64,000 nucleotides of DNA, taken from contig NZ_FMHY01000002.1 of the NCBI RefSeq assembly GCF_900090225.1, positions 248,001-312,000 on the forward strand, in the 5' to 3' direction. This DNA comes from Micromonospora eburnea (GTDB lineage: Bacteria; Actinomycetota; Actinomycetes; Mycobacteriales; Micromonosporaceae). A model generated the notes under the pieces. The model was not told where the DNA came from and did not search any database. It saw only the letters and a program-made list of their open reading frames with translations. Shown in pieces: positions 37,766 to 46,306 of this stretch (the stretch's first letter is position 1; each line of letters starts with the position of its first letter). Position numbers and translations under genes: made by a program.

Positions 37766-39315
37766 CCGAGTTGAAGTTGCCGTCGATCGACTATGCGGCG
37801 CTCGCTCCGATCCTGATCATGCTGGGCGCGGCCCTGGTCGGCGTCCTGGTCGAGGCGTTCGTGCCGCGGCGTCGGCGCAACCCGGTGCAGCTGCTGCTCG
37901 CCCTGGCGGCCGTGTTCGCCGCGCTGACGATGGTGATCCTCAACGCCGACGACCGGCTGCTCACCGCCGGCCAGGCCATCGCGGTGGACGGGCCGACGCT
38001 CTTCCTCCAGGGCGCGATCCTCATCCTGGCCGCGATGGCGCTGCTGCTGATCGGTGAGCGGGCGGTCGAGCGGGGCGGGGCCTTCGTGGCCCACGCCGCG
38101 GTCACCGCCGACTCGCCCGACGACCGGCGGCAGGCCGAGCGGGCCGGTGGCACCACCGAGGTGTACCCGCTGGCCACGTTCGCGATCGGCGGCATGCTGA
38201 TCTTCGTGGCGGCGAACGACCTGCTGACCATGTTCATCTCGCTCGAGGTCTTCTCGCTGCCGCTCTACCTGCTCTGCGCGCTGGCCCGTCGCCGGCGGCT
38301 GCTGAGCCAGGAGGCCGCGCTGAAGTACTTCATGCTCGGCGCGTACGCCTCGGCGTTCTTCCTGTTCGGCGTGGCGCTGATCTACGGCTTCACGGCGGGT
38401 ACCCCGGGCCGGTCGGCCGGCGTCGACTTCGCCACCGTGCACGCCGCGGTCGGCGGCTCCTCGTCCAGCCAGGTGCTGCTCTTCGCCGGCATGGCGCTGC
38501 TCGCCATCGGCCTGCTCTTCAAGGCGGCCGCCGCGCCGTTCCACGTCTGGACGCCGGACGTCTACCAGGGCGCTCCGACCCCGGTGACCGGCTTCATGGC
38601 CGCCTGTACCAAGGTCGCCGCCTTCGGCGCCATGCTGCGGGTCTTCCACGTCGCCTTCGCCGGGGCCGCCTGGGACTTCACCCCGGTGCTCGGCGCGGTG
38701 GCGGTGCTCACCATGCTGGTCGGTGCGGTCCTGGCGGTCACCCAGACCGACATCAAGCGGCTGCTGGCGTACTCGTCGATCGCGAACGCCGGCTACCTGC
38801 TGGTGGGCGTGCTCGCGCCGAGCAAGGACGGGCTCTCCGGCACGATGTTCTACCTGGTCGCGTACGGCTTCTCGGTGCTTGCCGCGTTCGCCGTGGTGAC
38901 GCTGGTCCGGGACGCCGACGGGGAGGCCACCCACCTGTCCCGCTGGGCCGGGCTGGGCCGCCGGTCGCCGTTCTTCGCCGCGGTCTTCACCTTCATCCTG
39001 CTGGCCTTCGCCGGTATTCCGCTGACCAGCGGGTTCACCAGCAAGTTCGCGATCTTCGCGCCGGCGCTGGACGCGAACCAGACCTGGCTGGTGATCGCCG
39101 GCGTGCTGACCAGCATGGTGCTGGCCTTCCCGTACCTGCGGGTCGTGGTGATGATGTGGCTCTCCGAGCCGGGCGAGGCGACCCCGACCGTCGCCATCCC
39201 GGGCGCGCTCACCTCCGCGGCCCTGGTCATCGGCGTGCTGGCCACGCTGGCCCTGGGTGTCGCCCCCCAACCGCTGCTCGACCTGGCCACCGGGGCCGCC
39301 GAATTCGTGCGATGA
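37762..39315 (+). CDS. nuoN: NADH-quinone oxidoreductase subunit N
   Basis: Third antiporter-like subunit, 517 aa. SLEVFSLPLYLLCALARRRR near residue 160 carries the conserved glutamate; KAAAAPFHVWTPDVYQGAPT near 254 and DIKRLLAYSSIANAGYLLVG near 330 are family hallmarks. Last gene of the nuo operon; a perfect 15-bp stem follows 16 nt after the stop. Confidence 0.96.
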   Translation: MTELKLPSIDYAALAPILIMLGAALVGVLVEAFVPRRRRNPVQLLLALAAVFAALTMVILNADDRLLTAGQAIAVDGPTLFLQGAILILAAMALLLIGERAVERGGAFVAHAAVTADSPDDRRQAERAGGTTEVYPLATFAIGGMLIFVAANDLLTMFISLEVFSLPLYLLCALARRRRLLSQEAALKYFMLGAYASAFFLFGVALIYGFTAGTPGRSAGVDFATVHAAVGGSSSSQVLLFAGMALLAIGLLFKAAAAPFHVWTPDVYQGAPTPVTGFMAACTKVAAFGAMLRVFHVAFAGAAWDFTPVLGAVAVLTMLVGAVLAVTQTDIKRLLAYSSIANAGYLLVGVLAPSKDGLSGTMFYLVAYGFSVLAAFAVVTLVRDADGEATHLSRWAGLGRRSPFFAAVFTFILLAFAGIPLTSGFTSKFAIFAPALDANQTWLVIAGVLTSMVLAFPYLRVVVMMWLSEPGEATPTVAIPGALTSAALVIGVLATLALGVAPQPLLDLATGAAEFVR

Positions 39316-39331
39316 CAGTGGTTCTCCTCCC

Positions 39332-39363
39332 GGGGGCCGGTACGCCGTGGCGTACCGGCCCCC
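39332..39363 (+). terminator. nuo operon terminator hairpin
   Basis: gggggccggtacgcc (39332-39346) and ggcgtaccggccccc (39349-39363) form a perfect 15-bp stem with a 2-nt turn, 16 nt after nuoN. A stem of this strength should stop most transcription, so the following prenyl synthase gene probably has its own promoter. Confidence 0.85.
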
Positions 39364-39403
39364 GGTCCGTATCCCCTTTCCGGGCAGGTCGAACGGGTGT
39401 GGC

Positions 39404-40486
39404 ATGGTGGAAGGCGTGGTGATTCCGGCTGGCGAGCGTTCAGGTGTCACCGGCTCCGGCGGTCGTCGGGAGCCGGAGAGCACGGGTCAGTTCGGCGCGC
39501 TCGGCCTGCACCTCGCCGACCCGCGCGTCGAGGCGTCCGTGCTGGGCCTGCTTGAGCAGGTCGAGAGCGAGTTGCGGTCGAGCGTGGCCAGTGCCGACCC
39601 GCTCGTCACCGAGGCGTCCCGGCACCTGGTCGAGGCCGGCGGCAAGCGGTTCCGCCCGCTGCTGGTGGCGCTGGGCGCCCAGTTCGGTGATCCGACCACC
39701 GCGCAGGTCGTGCCGGCCGCCGTGGTGATGGAGCTCACCCACCTGGCGACGCTCTACCACGACGACGTGATGGACGAGGCGGCCGTGCGACGGGGCGCCC
39801 CGAGCGCCAACTCCCGCTGGACCAACTCGGTCGCGATCCTGGTCGGCGACTACCTCTTCGCCCGGGCCGCGGACCTCGCGGCCGAACTCGGCCCCGAGGC
39901 CGTACGCCTGCAGGCACGCACCTTCGCCCGGCTGGTGCACGGGCAGATCGCCGAGACGGTCGGCCCGCGCGACGCCGACCCGGTCGCGCACTACCTGCAC
40001 GTCATCGCCGAGAAGACCGGATCGCTGATCGCCACCTCGGCCCGCTTCGGCGGCATGTTCGGCGGCGCGTCCGCCGAGCACATCGAGGCGCTGGAGGGTT
40101 ACGGCGAGACCATCGGGATGGCCTTCCAGCTCTCCGACGACCTGCTCGACATCGCCTCAGAGTCGGTGCAGTCCGGCAAGACGCCCGGCACCGACCTGCG
40201 GGAGGGCGTGCCGACCCTGCCGGTGCTCTACGCGCTCGCCTCGGACGACTCCGACGCCGCCTCGGTGCGGCTGCGGGAGATCCTGGCCACCGGTCCGCTG
40301 GTCGACGACGCGCTGCACGCCGAGGCGCTCGGCCTGCTCCGGGAGTCGCCCGCGCTGAAGCGCGCCCGGGAGACGGTTCGCGGCTACGCCGAGGACGCCC
40401 GCGCCCGGCTGGCCCCCCTACCCGACACCCCACCCCGCCGCGCCCTCGAATCCCTCTGCGACTACATCGCCGACCGCACCTCCTGA
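39404..40486 (+). CDS. Long-chain polyprenyl diphosphate synthase (menaquinone side chain)
   Basis: Trans-isoprenyl diphosphate synthase, probably making the hepta- to nonaprenyl side chain of menaquinone. 360 aa. First aspartate-rich motif DDVMD in LATLYHDDVMDEAAVRRGAP; second motif DDLLD in FQLSDDLLDIASES. The small residues before the first motif are typical of long-chain enzymes, but chain length cannot be read safely. The start may be ATG 39404 or GTG 39419, the latter with ggaagg upstream. Position after nuo matches the menaquinone theme of the region. Confidence 0.88.
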   Translation: MVEGVVIPAGERSGVTGSGGRREPESTGQFGALGLHLADPRVEASVLGLLEQVESELRSSVASADPLVTEASRHLVEAGGKRFRPLLVALGAQFGDPTTAQVVPAAVVMELTHLATLYHDDVMDEAAVRRGAPSANSRWTNSVAILVGDYLFARAADLAAELGPEAVRLQARTFARLVHGQIAETVGPRDADPVAHYLHVIAEKTGSLIATSARFGGMFGGASAEHIEALEGYGETIGMAFQLSDDLLDIASESVQSGKTPGTDLREGVPTLPVLYALASDDSDAASVRLREILATGPLVDDALHAEALGLLRESPALKRARETVRGYAEDARARLAPLPDTPPRRALESLCDYIADRTS

Positions 40487-40497
40487 CCCCCACCCGG

Positions 40498-40550
40498 GCG
40501 TGATCGTGTCCATGACACGCCGGGGCAGGGCGACAACCTCGTGATCACGC
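40498..40550 (+). repeat. 53-bp element with inverted ends between convergent genes
   Basis: gcgtgatc (40498-40505) and gatcacgc (40543-40550) are perfect 8-bp inverted ends. Inside is a small hairpin, cgtgtc-cat-gacacg (40505-40519). The right end supplies the TGA stop of the MFS gene on the minus strand. It resembles a dispersed extragenic element more than a classical terminator. Confidence 0.65.
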
Positions 40551-41750
40551 GAGTGGGGCCGGGCCCGGGGTGGTGGGGCCGGGCAGGAGGCGGGCGCCGA
40601 GGAGCATGAGGAGGGCGGCCAGCAGCATGGCGATCGCGGCCGTCGCCCACATGGTCGGGTAGCCGAGCTGGCCGGCGACGGTGCCGAGGCCCAGCGGGCC
40701 GAGGCAGCCGCCCGCGTACACCCCGGTCTGGGTGATCGAGGTGGCGGCGGCCGGCGCCTGCGGGTGGAGCTTGACCACCGCGAAGTTCATCAGCCCGGGC
40801 CAGGCCCAGCCGAGCCCGAAGCCGAGCACCACGCCGGCCACCAACGGCCCGGAGCCGGCCAGGGCCAGCAGGGCCAGCCCGACCGCGCCGACCACCAGCA
40901 TCCCGGCGATCAGCGCGATGTGCCCGGTCTCCCAGCGGTCGGCGAGCCAGCCGGCACCGACCCGGGCGACCACGCAGACCGCGCTGCCCAGGGTCAGGGT
41001 GAGGCCGGCCAGGGCCGGGGACAGCCCGCGCCCGGCCGACGAGTCGACCACGAAGGTGCCCAGCGCGTTCGCGGCGGCTGCCGCCAGGGTGGCCGCCAGG
41101 CCGACCACCACCAGCGCCAGGCCGGCCCCACCCGCCCGCCCGGTGGCCGACCGCCGCCCCGGATCGCGCTCCGCCCCGGGCACGGCCGGCAGCGCGGCCA
41201 GCGCCGCCGCGGCGGCGGCCACGAACGCCCAGCGCCAGCCGGCGGTCAGCGCGATGGCGGGCACCGCCACTCCGGCCAGCAGGGTGGAGACGGGGATGGC
41301 CGCCTGCTTCACGCCGAAGGAGAGCCCCTGCCGGTGGGCGGGCACCTGCCGGGCCAGCGCCGCGTTGCTGGCCAACTGCCCGAGCGCGTTCGCGGCGGCG
41401 CTGAGCCCGAGCAGGCCGACCAACACCGGGTACGACCGGGCCAGCCCCGCCACGGCCAGCAGCGAACCGGCGGAGAGCAGGACGCCGGCGCGGGCCACCC
41501 CGGCCGGCCCGTACCGCTCCACCAGCACGCCGGAGGGGACCGACGCCAGCGCGCTGATCCCGAAGTAGACCGACACGGCCAGGCCCAGCCCGGCGGGGGA
41601 GAACCGAAGATCGTCGCCCATCTGCACGGCGAGGCCGCCGACCAGGAAGACCGGCAGCACGCAGGCGATCGTGGTGGCCACGGCACCCGCGCTGACGCGG
41701 ATGGTGGGCCGGGACGCGGGGGGTGCGGGACGCAGCGCGGTGTCGGTCAT
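40545..41750 (-). CDS. MFS transporter
   Basis: 401-aa major facilitator protein with 12 predicted helices, in the CynX/NimT-like or sugar/acid-transporter region of the family. The helix 2-3 loop is SGVLVERYGPAGVARAGVLL and the helix 8-9 loop AGWLADRWETGHIALIAGML. Divergent from the IclR regulator 154 bp away, which probably controls it. IclR-linked MFS genes often carry aromatic or organic acids; the substrate here is unknown. The stop codon lies within an intergenic repeat. TAGGTT 9 nt before ATG may be a -10 of a short-leader mRNA. Confidence 0.86.
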   Translation of the reverse strand: MTDTALRPAPPASRPTIRVSAGAVATTIACVLPVFLVGGLAVQMGDDLRFSPAGLGLAVSVYFGISALASVPSGVLVERYGPAGVARAGVLLSAGSLLAVAGLARSYPVLVGLLGLSAAANALGQLASNAALARQVPAHRQGLSFGVKQAAIPVSTLLAGVAVPAIALTAGWRWAFVAAAAAALAALPAVPGAERDPGRRSATGRAGGAGLALVVVGLAATLAAAAANALGTFVVDSSAGRGLSPALAGLTLTLGSAVCVVARVGAGWLADRWETGHIALIAGMLVVGAVGLALLALAGSGPLVAGVVLGFGLGWAWPGLMNFAVVKLHPQAPAAATSITQTGVYAGGCLGPLGLGTVAGQLGYPTMWATAAIAMLLAALLMLLGARLLPGPTTPGPAPLA

Positions 41751-41841
41751 GGTGCGCCAAACCTACGTCGGTCACAGTTTGACAGCTGATCGTGTCTGTC
41801 GGTGTACGGACTGTGCCCGGTGATCTGGCATCCTCGACCCG

Positions 41842-41867
41842 AACAGGCATTTCGCACCCGGCCTGTT
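41842..41867 (+). promoter_or_regulatory. AACAGGC-N12-GCCTGTT inverted repeat upstream of the IclR gene
   Basis: Perfect 7-bp arms at 41842-41848 and 41861-41867, in the divergent gap between the MFS and IclR genes, followed by a short T-run. A candidate IclR operator; the T-run also permits a small terminator/attenuator. Confidence 0.5.
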
Positions 41868-41904
41868 TTTCATATGGTGTAAGTCCCCGGCGGCGGAGGT
41901 GGTT

Positions 41905-42687
41905 GTGCGCGACCCCTTGGCGGAACCCTCGGACCTGATCCGAAGTGTCTCCCGCGCGCTTCGAGTGCTTGAGTCGGTCGGCCGTGCGCCGAGGGGGCTC
42001 ACCGTCAAGCAGATCGCCCGTCGGTGCGAGCTGACCGTCGCCACCACGTACCACCTGGTGCGCACCCTGGCGTACGAGGGCTACGTGATCCGGCGGGAGG
42101 ACGGGACGTACATCGTCGGGTTGGAGGTGGCCGACCGGTACCGGGAACTGGTGACGGCGTTCCGGGGGCCCCCGGCGGTCGGCGAGTCGCTGCGGCGGGC
42201 GGCGGCGGACACCGGCTGGAGCCACTACCTGGGCCGCTTCGTCGGCGGCCAGGTGGCGGTCACGGCGGTCGCCGAGGGGCCGCGCTCGCCGTACCTGGAG
42301 GACCTGGTGCCGGGCTTCGACGAGGGGGCGCACGCCACGGCCCTCGGCAAGAGCCTGCTCGCCACGCTCACCGCCGACCAGCGCGTCCGCTACCTGCGCG
42401 AGTACGGCATGCGCCCGTTCACCAACGCCACCCTGACCACCGCCGAGGCGTTCGAGGCCGACCTGGCCGCCGGTGACCGGCGCGGCATGCAGCTGGAGCT
42501 GGGGCAGTTCCGCCAGGGGGTGGCCTGCGCGGCCGTGCTGGTCACGCCGGACAAGGACATCGAGCGCCGGGTGGTGCTGGCCTGCGCGCTGCCGGCCGGC
42601 GAGATGATGACCTCCGCCCGGGTGGTTCGGGCCAAGCTGCTCAGCGCAGCTCGCGCGATCGCCGACGGCCTCGCCACCGAGCACTGA
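41905..42687 (+). CDS. IclR-family transcription regulator
   Basis: 260 aa. N-terminal winged helix (residues ~10-70): SVSRALRVLESVGRAPRGLT, recognition helix CELTVATTYHLVRTLAYEGY. The C-terminal IclR effector domain has HATALGKSLLATLTADQRVR and ACAAVLVTPDKDIERRVVLA. The start is GTG 41905 with ggcggagg 6 nt upstream; GTG 41899 is too close to it. Divergent from an MFS gene, the likely target. Effector not deducible. Confidence 0.9.
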   Translation: MRDPLAEPSDLIRSVSRALRVLESVGRAPRGLTVKQIARRCELTVATTYHLVRTLAYEGYVIRREDGTYIVGLEVADRYRELVTAFRGPPAVGESLRRAAADTGWSHYLGRFVGGQVAVTAVAEGPRSPYLEDLVPGFDEGAHATALGKSLLATLTADQRVRYLREYGMRPFTNATLTTAEAFEADLAAGDRRGMQLELGQFRQGVACAAVLVTPDKDIERRVVLACALPAGEMMTSARVVRAKLLSAARAIADGLATEH

Positions 42688-42698
42688 CCCCGGTGATG

Positions 42699-42737
42699 CC
42701 GAAGGGCCCCTTCCCGGCGGGGGAAGAGGCCCTTCGG
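42699..42737 (+). terminator. Terminator between convergent IclR and phoX genes
   Basis: ccgaagggcc (42699-42708) pairs with ggcccttcgg (42728-42737), with an inner cttccc/gggaag stem. Works for both strands; it lies 12 bp from the IclR stop and 34 bp from the phoX stop. Confidence 0.85.
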
Positions 42738-42771
42738 GGGCGGTCCAGCGCCGAACCGCCCGGAGGAGAGG

Positions 42772-44880
42772 TCAGCTGCCGATCGGGCCACCGTCGAGGC
42801 GCCAGGTGACCACGACGCCCGGCTTGGCGAAGTCGCCGTCCGGCCAGGTGGAAGCCGGGTTCTCCACCGTCGCGCCGGTGATCTCGCCCGGGTGCTGCAC
42901 CGCCACGAAGACCGAACGGTTGTCCTTCGTGATGAACGGGCCGCAGGTCTCCGCGCCGTACGGCACGGTGAGGAACTGCTTGAGGTGGCCCCGCTCGGGT
43001 CCCTCCAGCGCGGTGGCGAAGAGGCCGTCGTTGCTGCCCAGGGCGTTGCCGTCGGTGGCGATCCAGAGGTTGCCGGTGGCGTCGAAGGCGACGTTGTCCG
43101 GGCAGGAGATCGGCGACACCTTGCTCTTGTCGTACCCGGCGAAGTGGGTGGACGGGTCGGTCGGGTCGCCACAGACGATCGGCAGCGACCAGGCGAAGGT
43201 CTCGGCGGTGTTGTCGCCGCGGTCCTCGACCAGCTCCAGGATCTGCCCGTGCTTGTTGAGGTTGCGCGGGTTGGCCTCGTCGGCGGCGGCCTTGCCGGAC
43301 TTGCCCCGGTCGGTGTTGTTGGTCAGCGCCACGTACACCTTGCCGGTGAGCTCGCTGGGCTCGACGTCCTCCGGGCGGTCCATCTTCGTCGCGCCGACCC
43401 TGTCCGCGGCGAGGCGGGTGAAGGTGAGCACGTCGGCCGCGGTCATCCCGTCGACGTACGAGCGGTTGCCGCTGACCAGCTTGATCCACCGGCCCCGGCC
43501 GTCGAAGGCGCCGTCGGAGGGGAGCTTGCCGGTGCCGTCGATCTCGGCGGCGCTGTTGCCCGCCAGGGCGGCCACGTAGAGCGTGCCGGATTCCAGCAGG
43601 GTCAGGTTGTGCCGGCGGGCCACCGTGGAGCCGCCCGACATGAACTTCTTGTCCGAGACGAACTTGTAAAGGTAGTCGAACCGCTCGTCGTCGCCCATGT
43701 ACGCGACCACGCGGCCGTCCTTCGCCACGATGACGTTGGCGCCCTCGTGCTTGAACCGGCCCAGCGCGGTGTGCTTGCGCGGCCTGCTGTCCGGATCGAA
43801 CGGGTCGATCTCGACGATCCAGCCGAACCGGTGCACCTCGTTCGGGTGCTTCGCCAGGTCGAAGCGCTCGTCGGCACGGTCCCACTTGCGGCTGCCGCTC
43901 GGGTACCGCACGTCGGTCGGGATGCCGTACCGGGCCAGCTTGGGCTTGAGCACCTCCGGCGCTCCGTCGCCGCCGACGAAGTACTGGTTGAAGTTCTCCT
44001 CGCCGGAGAGCACCGTGCCCCAGGGGGTGACCCCGCCGGCGCAGTTGTTCAGCGTGCCGACCACCGTACGGCCCTTCGGGTCGGCGGCGGTGCACAGCCA
44101 GGCCGAGCCGGCGGCCGGACCGGTCAGCTCGAACTTCGTGGCCAGCGCGGTGACCCGGCGGTTGTACTTCCGGCCGTTGCGCACCGGCCGCCACTGCCCG
44201 GTGCTCTCCACCCGCTCCAGCTCCACCACGGACATGCCGTGCGCGGCCATCGCCACCCGGATCTGCTCCACGGAGAGCGCGTCCAGGCCGGTGAAGCCGG
44301 GGAACATCAGGTCCTCGTTGGTGTACTCGTGGTTGACCACGAGCAGCGCCCGCTTCCGGTCGATCGGCAGCACGCCGACGAAGTCGTTGTTGTAGCCGAA
44401 CTGCATCGCCTGGGCGGCGGCGGTCTGGCCGTGCAGCTCGAACGCGGGCGCGCCCGGCACGACCGGGTCACCCCACTTGATCACGACCGCGTGGTCGTAC
44501 CCGTTCGGGACGACCAGGGTGTCGAGCCGGTTGGGCGGGATCGGCTTGAAGGTCAGCGCGCCGCTGCCCACCCCGCCGTTCGGGGCGGCGGCGCCGGGAA
44601 CGGCCGGGGCGGCGGGCGCGGCGGCGGCCGGGGCCGCGCCGGCCAGGGCGCCCGCGACGGTCCCGCCGAACCCGAGGACCAGGGCGCCGACCGCGCCGGC
44701 CCGCACCACACCGCGGCGGGAGACCTCGGCATCGACCAGGTCCCCGAAGTACGGGTTGTCCGAGGGGTTCGGCACCGGGTGGTCGCAGGCGTTGCCGCAG
44801 CGGTACAGGCAGGTCATGGCGTCGCGGCTGCCGTGGCGGGTGGAACCCAGCAACGGGAGCAGCCGGGGACGGTCGCTCAT
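42772..44880 (-). CDS. phoX: PhoX-type secreted alkaline phosphatase (DUF839)
   Basis: 702-aa Tat-exported phosphatase that frees phosphate from organic esters outside the cell, using Ca2+ and iron. The twin-arginine region SRRGVVRAGAVGALVLGFGG (near residue 51) is internal to a ~90-residue leader starting MSDRPRLLPLLG, usual for actinobacterial PhoX. Metal and catalytic region stretches: LLVVNHEYTNEDLMFPGF near 180 and GTVLSGEENFNQYF near 281. Start ATG 44880 with caggagg upstream. A two-unit PHO box at 44975-44996 fits PhoP control under phosphate starvation. Confidence 0.92.
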   Translation of the reverse strand: MSDRPRLLPLLGSTRHGSRDAMTCLYRCGNACDHPVPNPSDNPYFGDLVDAEVSRRGVVRAGAVGALVLGFGGTVAGALAGAAPAAAAPAAPAVPGAAAPNGGVGSGALTFKPIPPNRLDTLVVPNGYDHAVVIKWGDPVVPGAPAFELHGQTAAAQAMQFGYNNDFVGVLPIDRKRALLVVNHEYTNEDLMFPGFTGLDALSVEQIRVAMAAHGMSVVELERVESTGQWRPVRNGRKYNRRVTALATKFELTGPAAGSAWLCTAADPKGRTVVGTLNNCAGGVTPWGTVLSGEENFNQYFVGGDGAPEVLKPKLARYGIPTDVRYPSGSRKWDRADERFDLAKHPNEVHRFGWIVEIDPFDPDSRPRKHTALGRFKHEGANVIVAKDGRVVAYMGDDERFDYLYKFVSDKKFMSGGSTVARRHNLTLLESGTLYVAALAGNSAAEIDGTGKLPSDGAFDGRGRWIKLVSGNRSYVDGMTAADVLTFTRLAADRVGATKMDRPEDVEPSELTGKVYVALTNNTDRGKSGKAAADEANPRNLNKHGQILELVEDRGDNTAETFAWSLPIVCGDPTDPSTHFAGYDKSKVSPISCPDNVAFDATGNLWIATDGNALGSNDGLFATALEGPERGHLKQFLTVPYGAETCGPFITKDNRSVFVAVQHPGEITGATVENPASTWPDGDFAKPGVVVTWRLDGGPIGS

Positions 44881-44974
44881 GAAAGGGCCTCCTGGTAGGA
44901 CGTGGGTGGCAGGCCGGGACGCCCGCCCGCGTACGGGCCGGAGGCTGCCAGGGCGCGGTGAGCTGAGATCGGCC

Positions 44975-44996
44975 CGGACGTGAACCGGATGTGAAC
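44975..44996 (-). promoter_or_regulatory. PHO box: two 11-bp direct repeats upstream of phoX
   Basis: On the phoX strand the sequence is GTTCACATCCG followed directly by GTTCACGTCCG, two 11-bp units differing at one base. Streptomyces PhoP binds tandem 11-bp direct repeats of the GTTCACC type. It stands about 95 nt before the phoX start. Confidence 0.8.
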
Positions 44997-45021
44997 AACT
45001 GCGCGGCGGGCGAGCCGGGCT

Positions 45022-45047
45022 GAACCGAACGGCGACATCGCACGTAT
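45022..45047 (+). promoter_or_regulatory. Possible ECF-type promoter of the sigma/anti-sigma pair
   Basis: gaacc (45022-45026), 16-nt spacer, cgtat (45043-45047). A GAAC -35 with a CGTA/CGTC -10 is the common ECF pattern, so autoregulation is plausible. The distance to the start codon is about 50 nt. Based on pattern only. Confidence 0.4.
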
Positions 45048-45096
45048 CCACGGGCGAAGGCATCCTGGACCCGCGTACGGGAGCGAGGAGACCGCC

Positions 45097-45612
45097 ATCA
45101 GCGACCACGACGCCCAACTGCTACGCGCGCTGCACGACGAACACGCCGACGCGCTCCTCGCGCACGCCCTCCGGCTGGTCAACGGCGACCGGGCACGTGC
45201 CGAGGACCTGGTGCAGGAGACGCTGCTGCGGGCCTGGCGGCACCCGGAGTCGCTGGACCCGGGGCGGGGCTCGGTCCGAGCCTGGCTCTTCACCACCGCG
45301 CGGAACCTGGCCATCGACGCCTGGCGGCGCCGGTCCGCCCGGGTCGGTGAGGTCTACACCGACGAGCTGCCCGAGCCCGCCGGGGCGGTCGACGAGGCGG
45401 AACGCGCGGTGGAGGCGTGGACCGTGGCCGAGGCGCTGAACCGGCTCAGCCCGACCCACCGAGAGGTGCTGGTCGAGTGCTTCTATCAGGGGCGGTCGGT
45501 GGCGGAGGCCGCGGCGCGGCTGGGGGTGCCGCCGGGCACGGTGAAGTCACGCACCCACTACGCGCTGCGGTCACTACGGTTGGCGCTGGCCGAGATGGGG
45601 GTGACCGAATGA
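45097..45612 (+). CDS. ECF RNA polymerase sigma factor, apparent ATC start
   Basis: 171-aa ECF sigma factor. Region 2 is intact only if translation begins upstream of the first GTG: LLRALHDEHADALLAHALRL, then DLVQETLLRAWRHPESLD. Region 4 is RLSPTHREVLVECFYQGRSV followed by the helix-turn-helix AAARLGVPPGTVKSRTHYAL. No ATG, GTG or TTG occurs in frame before GTG 45211, which would remove region 2.1-2.2. gagcgaggag stands 6 nt before ATC 45097, so ATC is the best start; CTG 45118 is the other choice. ATGA overlap with the anti-sigma gene. Confidence 0.85.
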   Translation: MSDHDAQLLRALHDEHADALLAHALRLVNGDRARAEDLVQETLLRAWRHPESLDPGRGSVRAWLFTTARNLAIDAWRRRSARVGEVYTDELPEPAGAVDEAERAVEAWTVAEALNRLSPTHREVLVECFYQGRSVAEAAARLGVPPGTVKSRTHYALRSLRLALAEMGVTE

Positions 45613-46298
45613 CCCGCTGCGAGTTCGCGCACGACGACGGCGCGTACGTGCTGGGTGCCCTCGCTCCCGCCGAACGGGCCGCCTACGAGCGGCACCTGGC
45701 CGGCTGCGCCGCCTGCCGCGAGGCGGTGGCCGAGATCGCCGTGCTGCCCGGCCTGCTGGGGCGGCTCGACCCGGCCGGGCTGGCGGAGTTCCTGCCGTCG
45801 GCGGCGGAGACCTCCCGGGTGCCCGCGCTGCTCGACGCGGCGCGGGACCGCCGGCGCCGCGAGCGGTCGAGGTCCCGACGCCGATACGCGCTGACCACGC
45901 TCGCCGCCGCCGTCCTCGCCGTGCTGGTCGGGGTCGGCGGGGCGGCCCTGTTCCGCTCGGCCGCCCCGCCCGCTCCGCGGGTGCCGGTGGCCGCGATGCG
46001 ACCGGTCGCCGGCCCGGCCCCGGTGCACGCCGAGATCGGGCTGACCGACGCCGACTGGGGCACCGAGGTCACCATGCGCTGCGGGTACGACCGGCAGCCC
46101 GGGCACCGCGAGGCGTACACCTTCCGGCTGGTGGCGTACGGACCGGACGGCGCGACGGAGCAGGTCGGCTCCTGGCTGGCCGCTCCCGGCGACGACGTGC
46201 GGTTCACCGGCGTCACCCGGTTCACCCGGGGCGAGCTGGTCCGCCTCGAACTGCTGCGCGCCGACGACACCGCCGTGCTCGCCTACGACGTCCGCTGA
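45609..46298 (+). CDS. Anti-sigma factor, zinc-binding type with one membrane helix
   Basis: 229 aa. The N-terminal ZAS-type domain has HX3CX2C in ERHLAGCAACREAV (residues ~33-40) and an earlier His in FAHDDGAYVLGALAP. One transmembrane helix follows (TLAAAVLAVLVGVGGAALF, ~97-115), then an extracytoplasmic domain of about 110 residues (DADWGTEVTMRCGYD...) that may sense the signal. It would hold the sigma factor at the membrane. Co-translated with the sigma gene by ATGA overlap. Signal unknown. Confidence 0.88.
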   Translation: MTRCEFAHDDGAYVLGALAPAERAAYERHLAGCAACREAVAEIAVLPGLLGRLDPAGLAEFLPSAAETSRVPALLDAARDRRRRERSRSRRRYALTTLAAAVLAVLVGVGGAALFRSAAPPAPRVPVAAMRPVAGPAPVHAEIGLTDADWGTEVTMRCGYDRQPGHREAYTFRLVAYGPDGATEQVGSWLAAPGDDVRFTGVTRFTRGELVRLELLRADDTAVLAYDVR

Positions 46299-46306
46299 TC
46301 CGCCGT

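Noticed and set aside
45211..45612. ECF sigma gene starting at GTG 45211
   Set aside because: It would lack most of region 2.1-2.2; the frame continues upstream with clear sigma sequence and an SD before ATC 45097.
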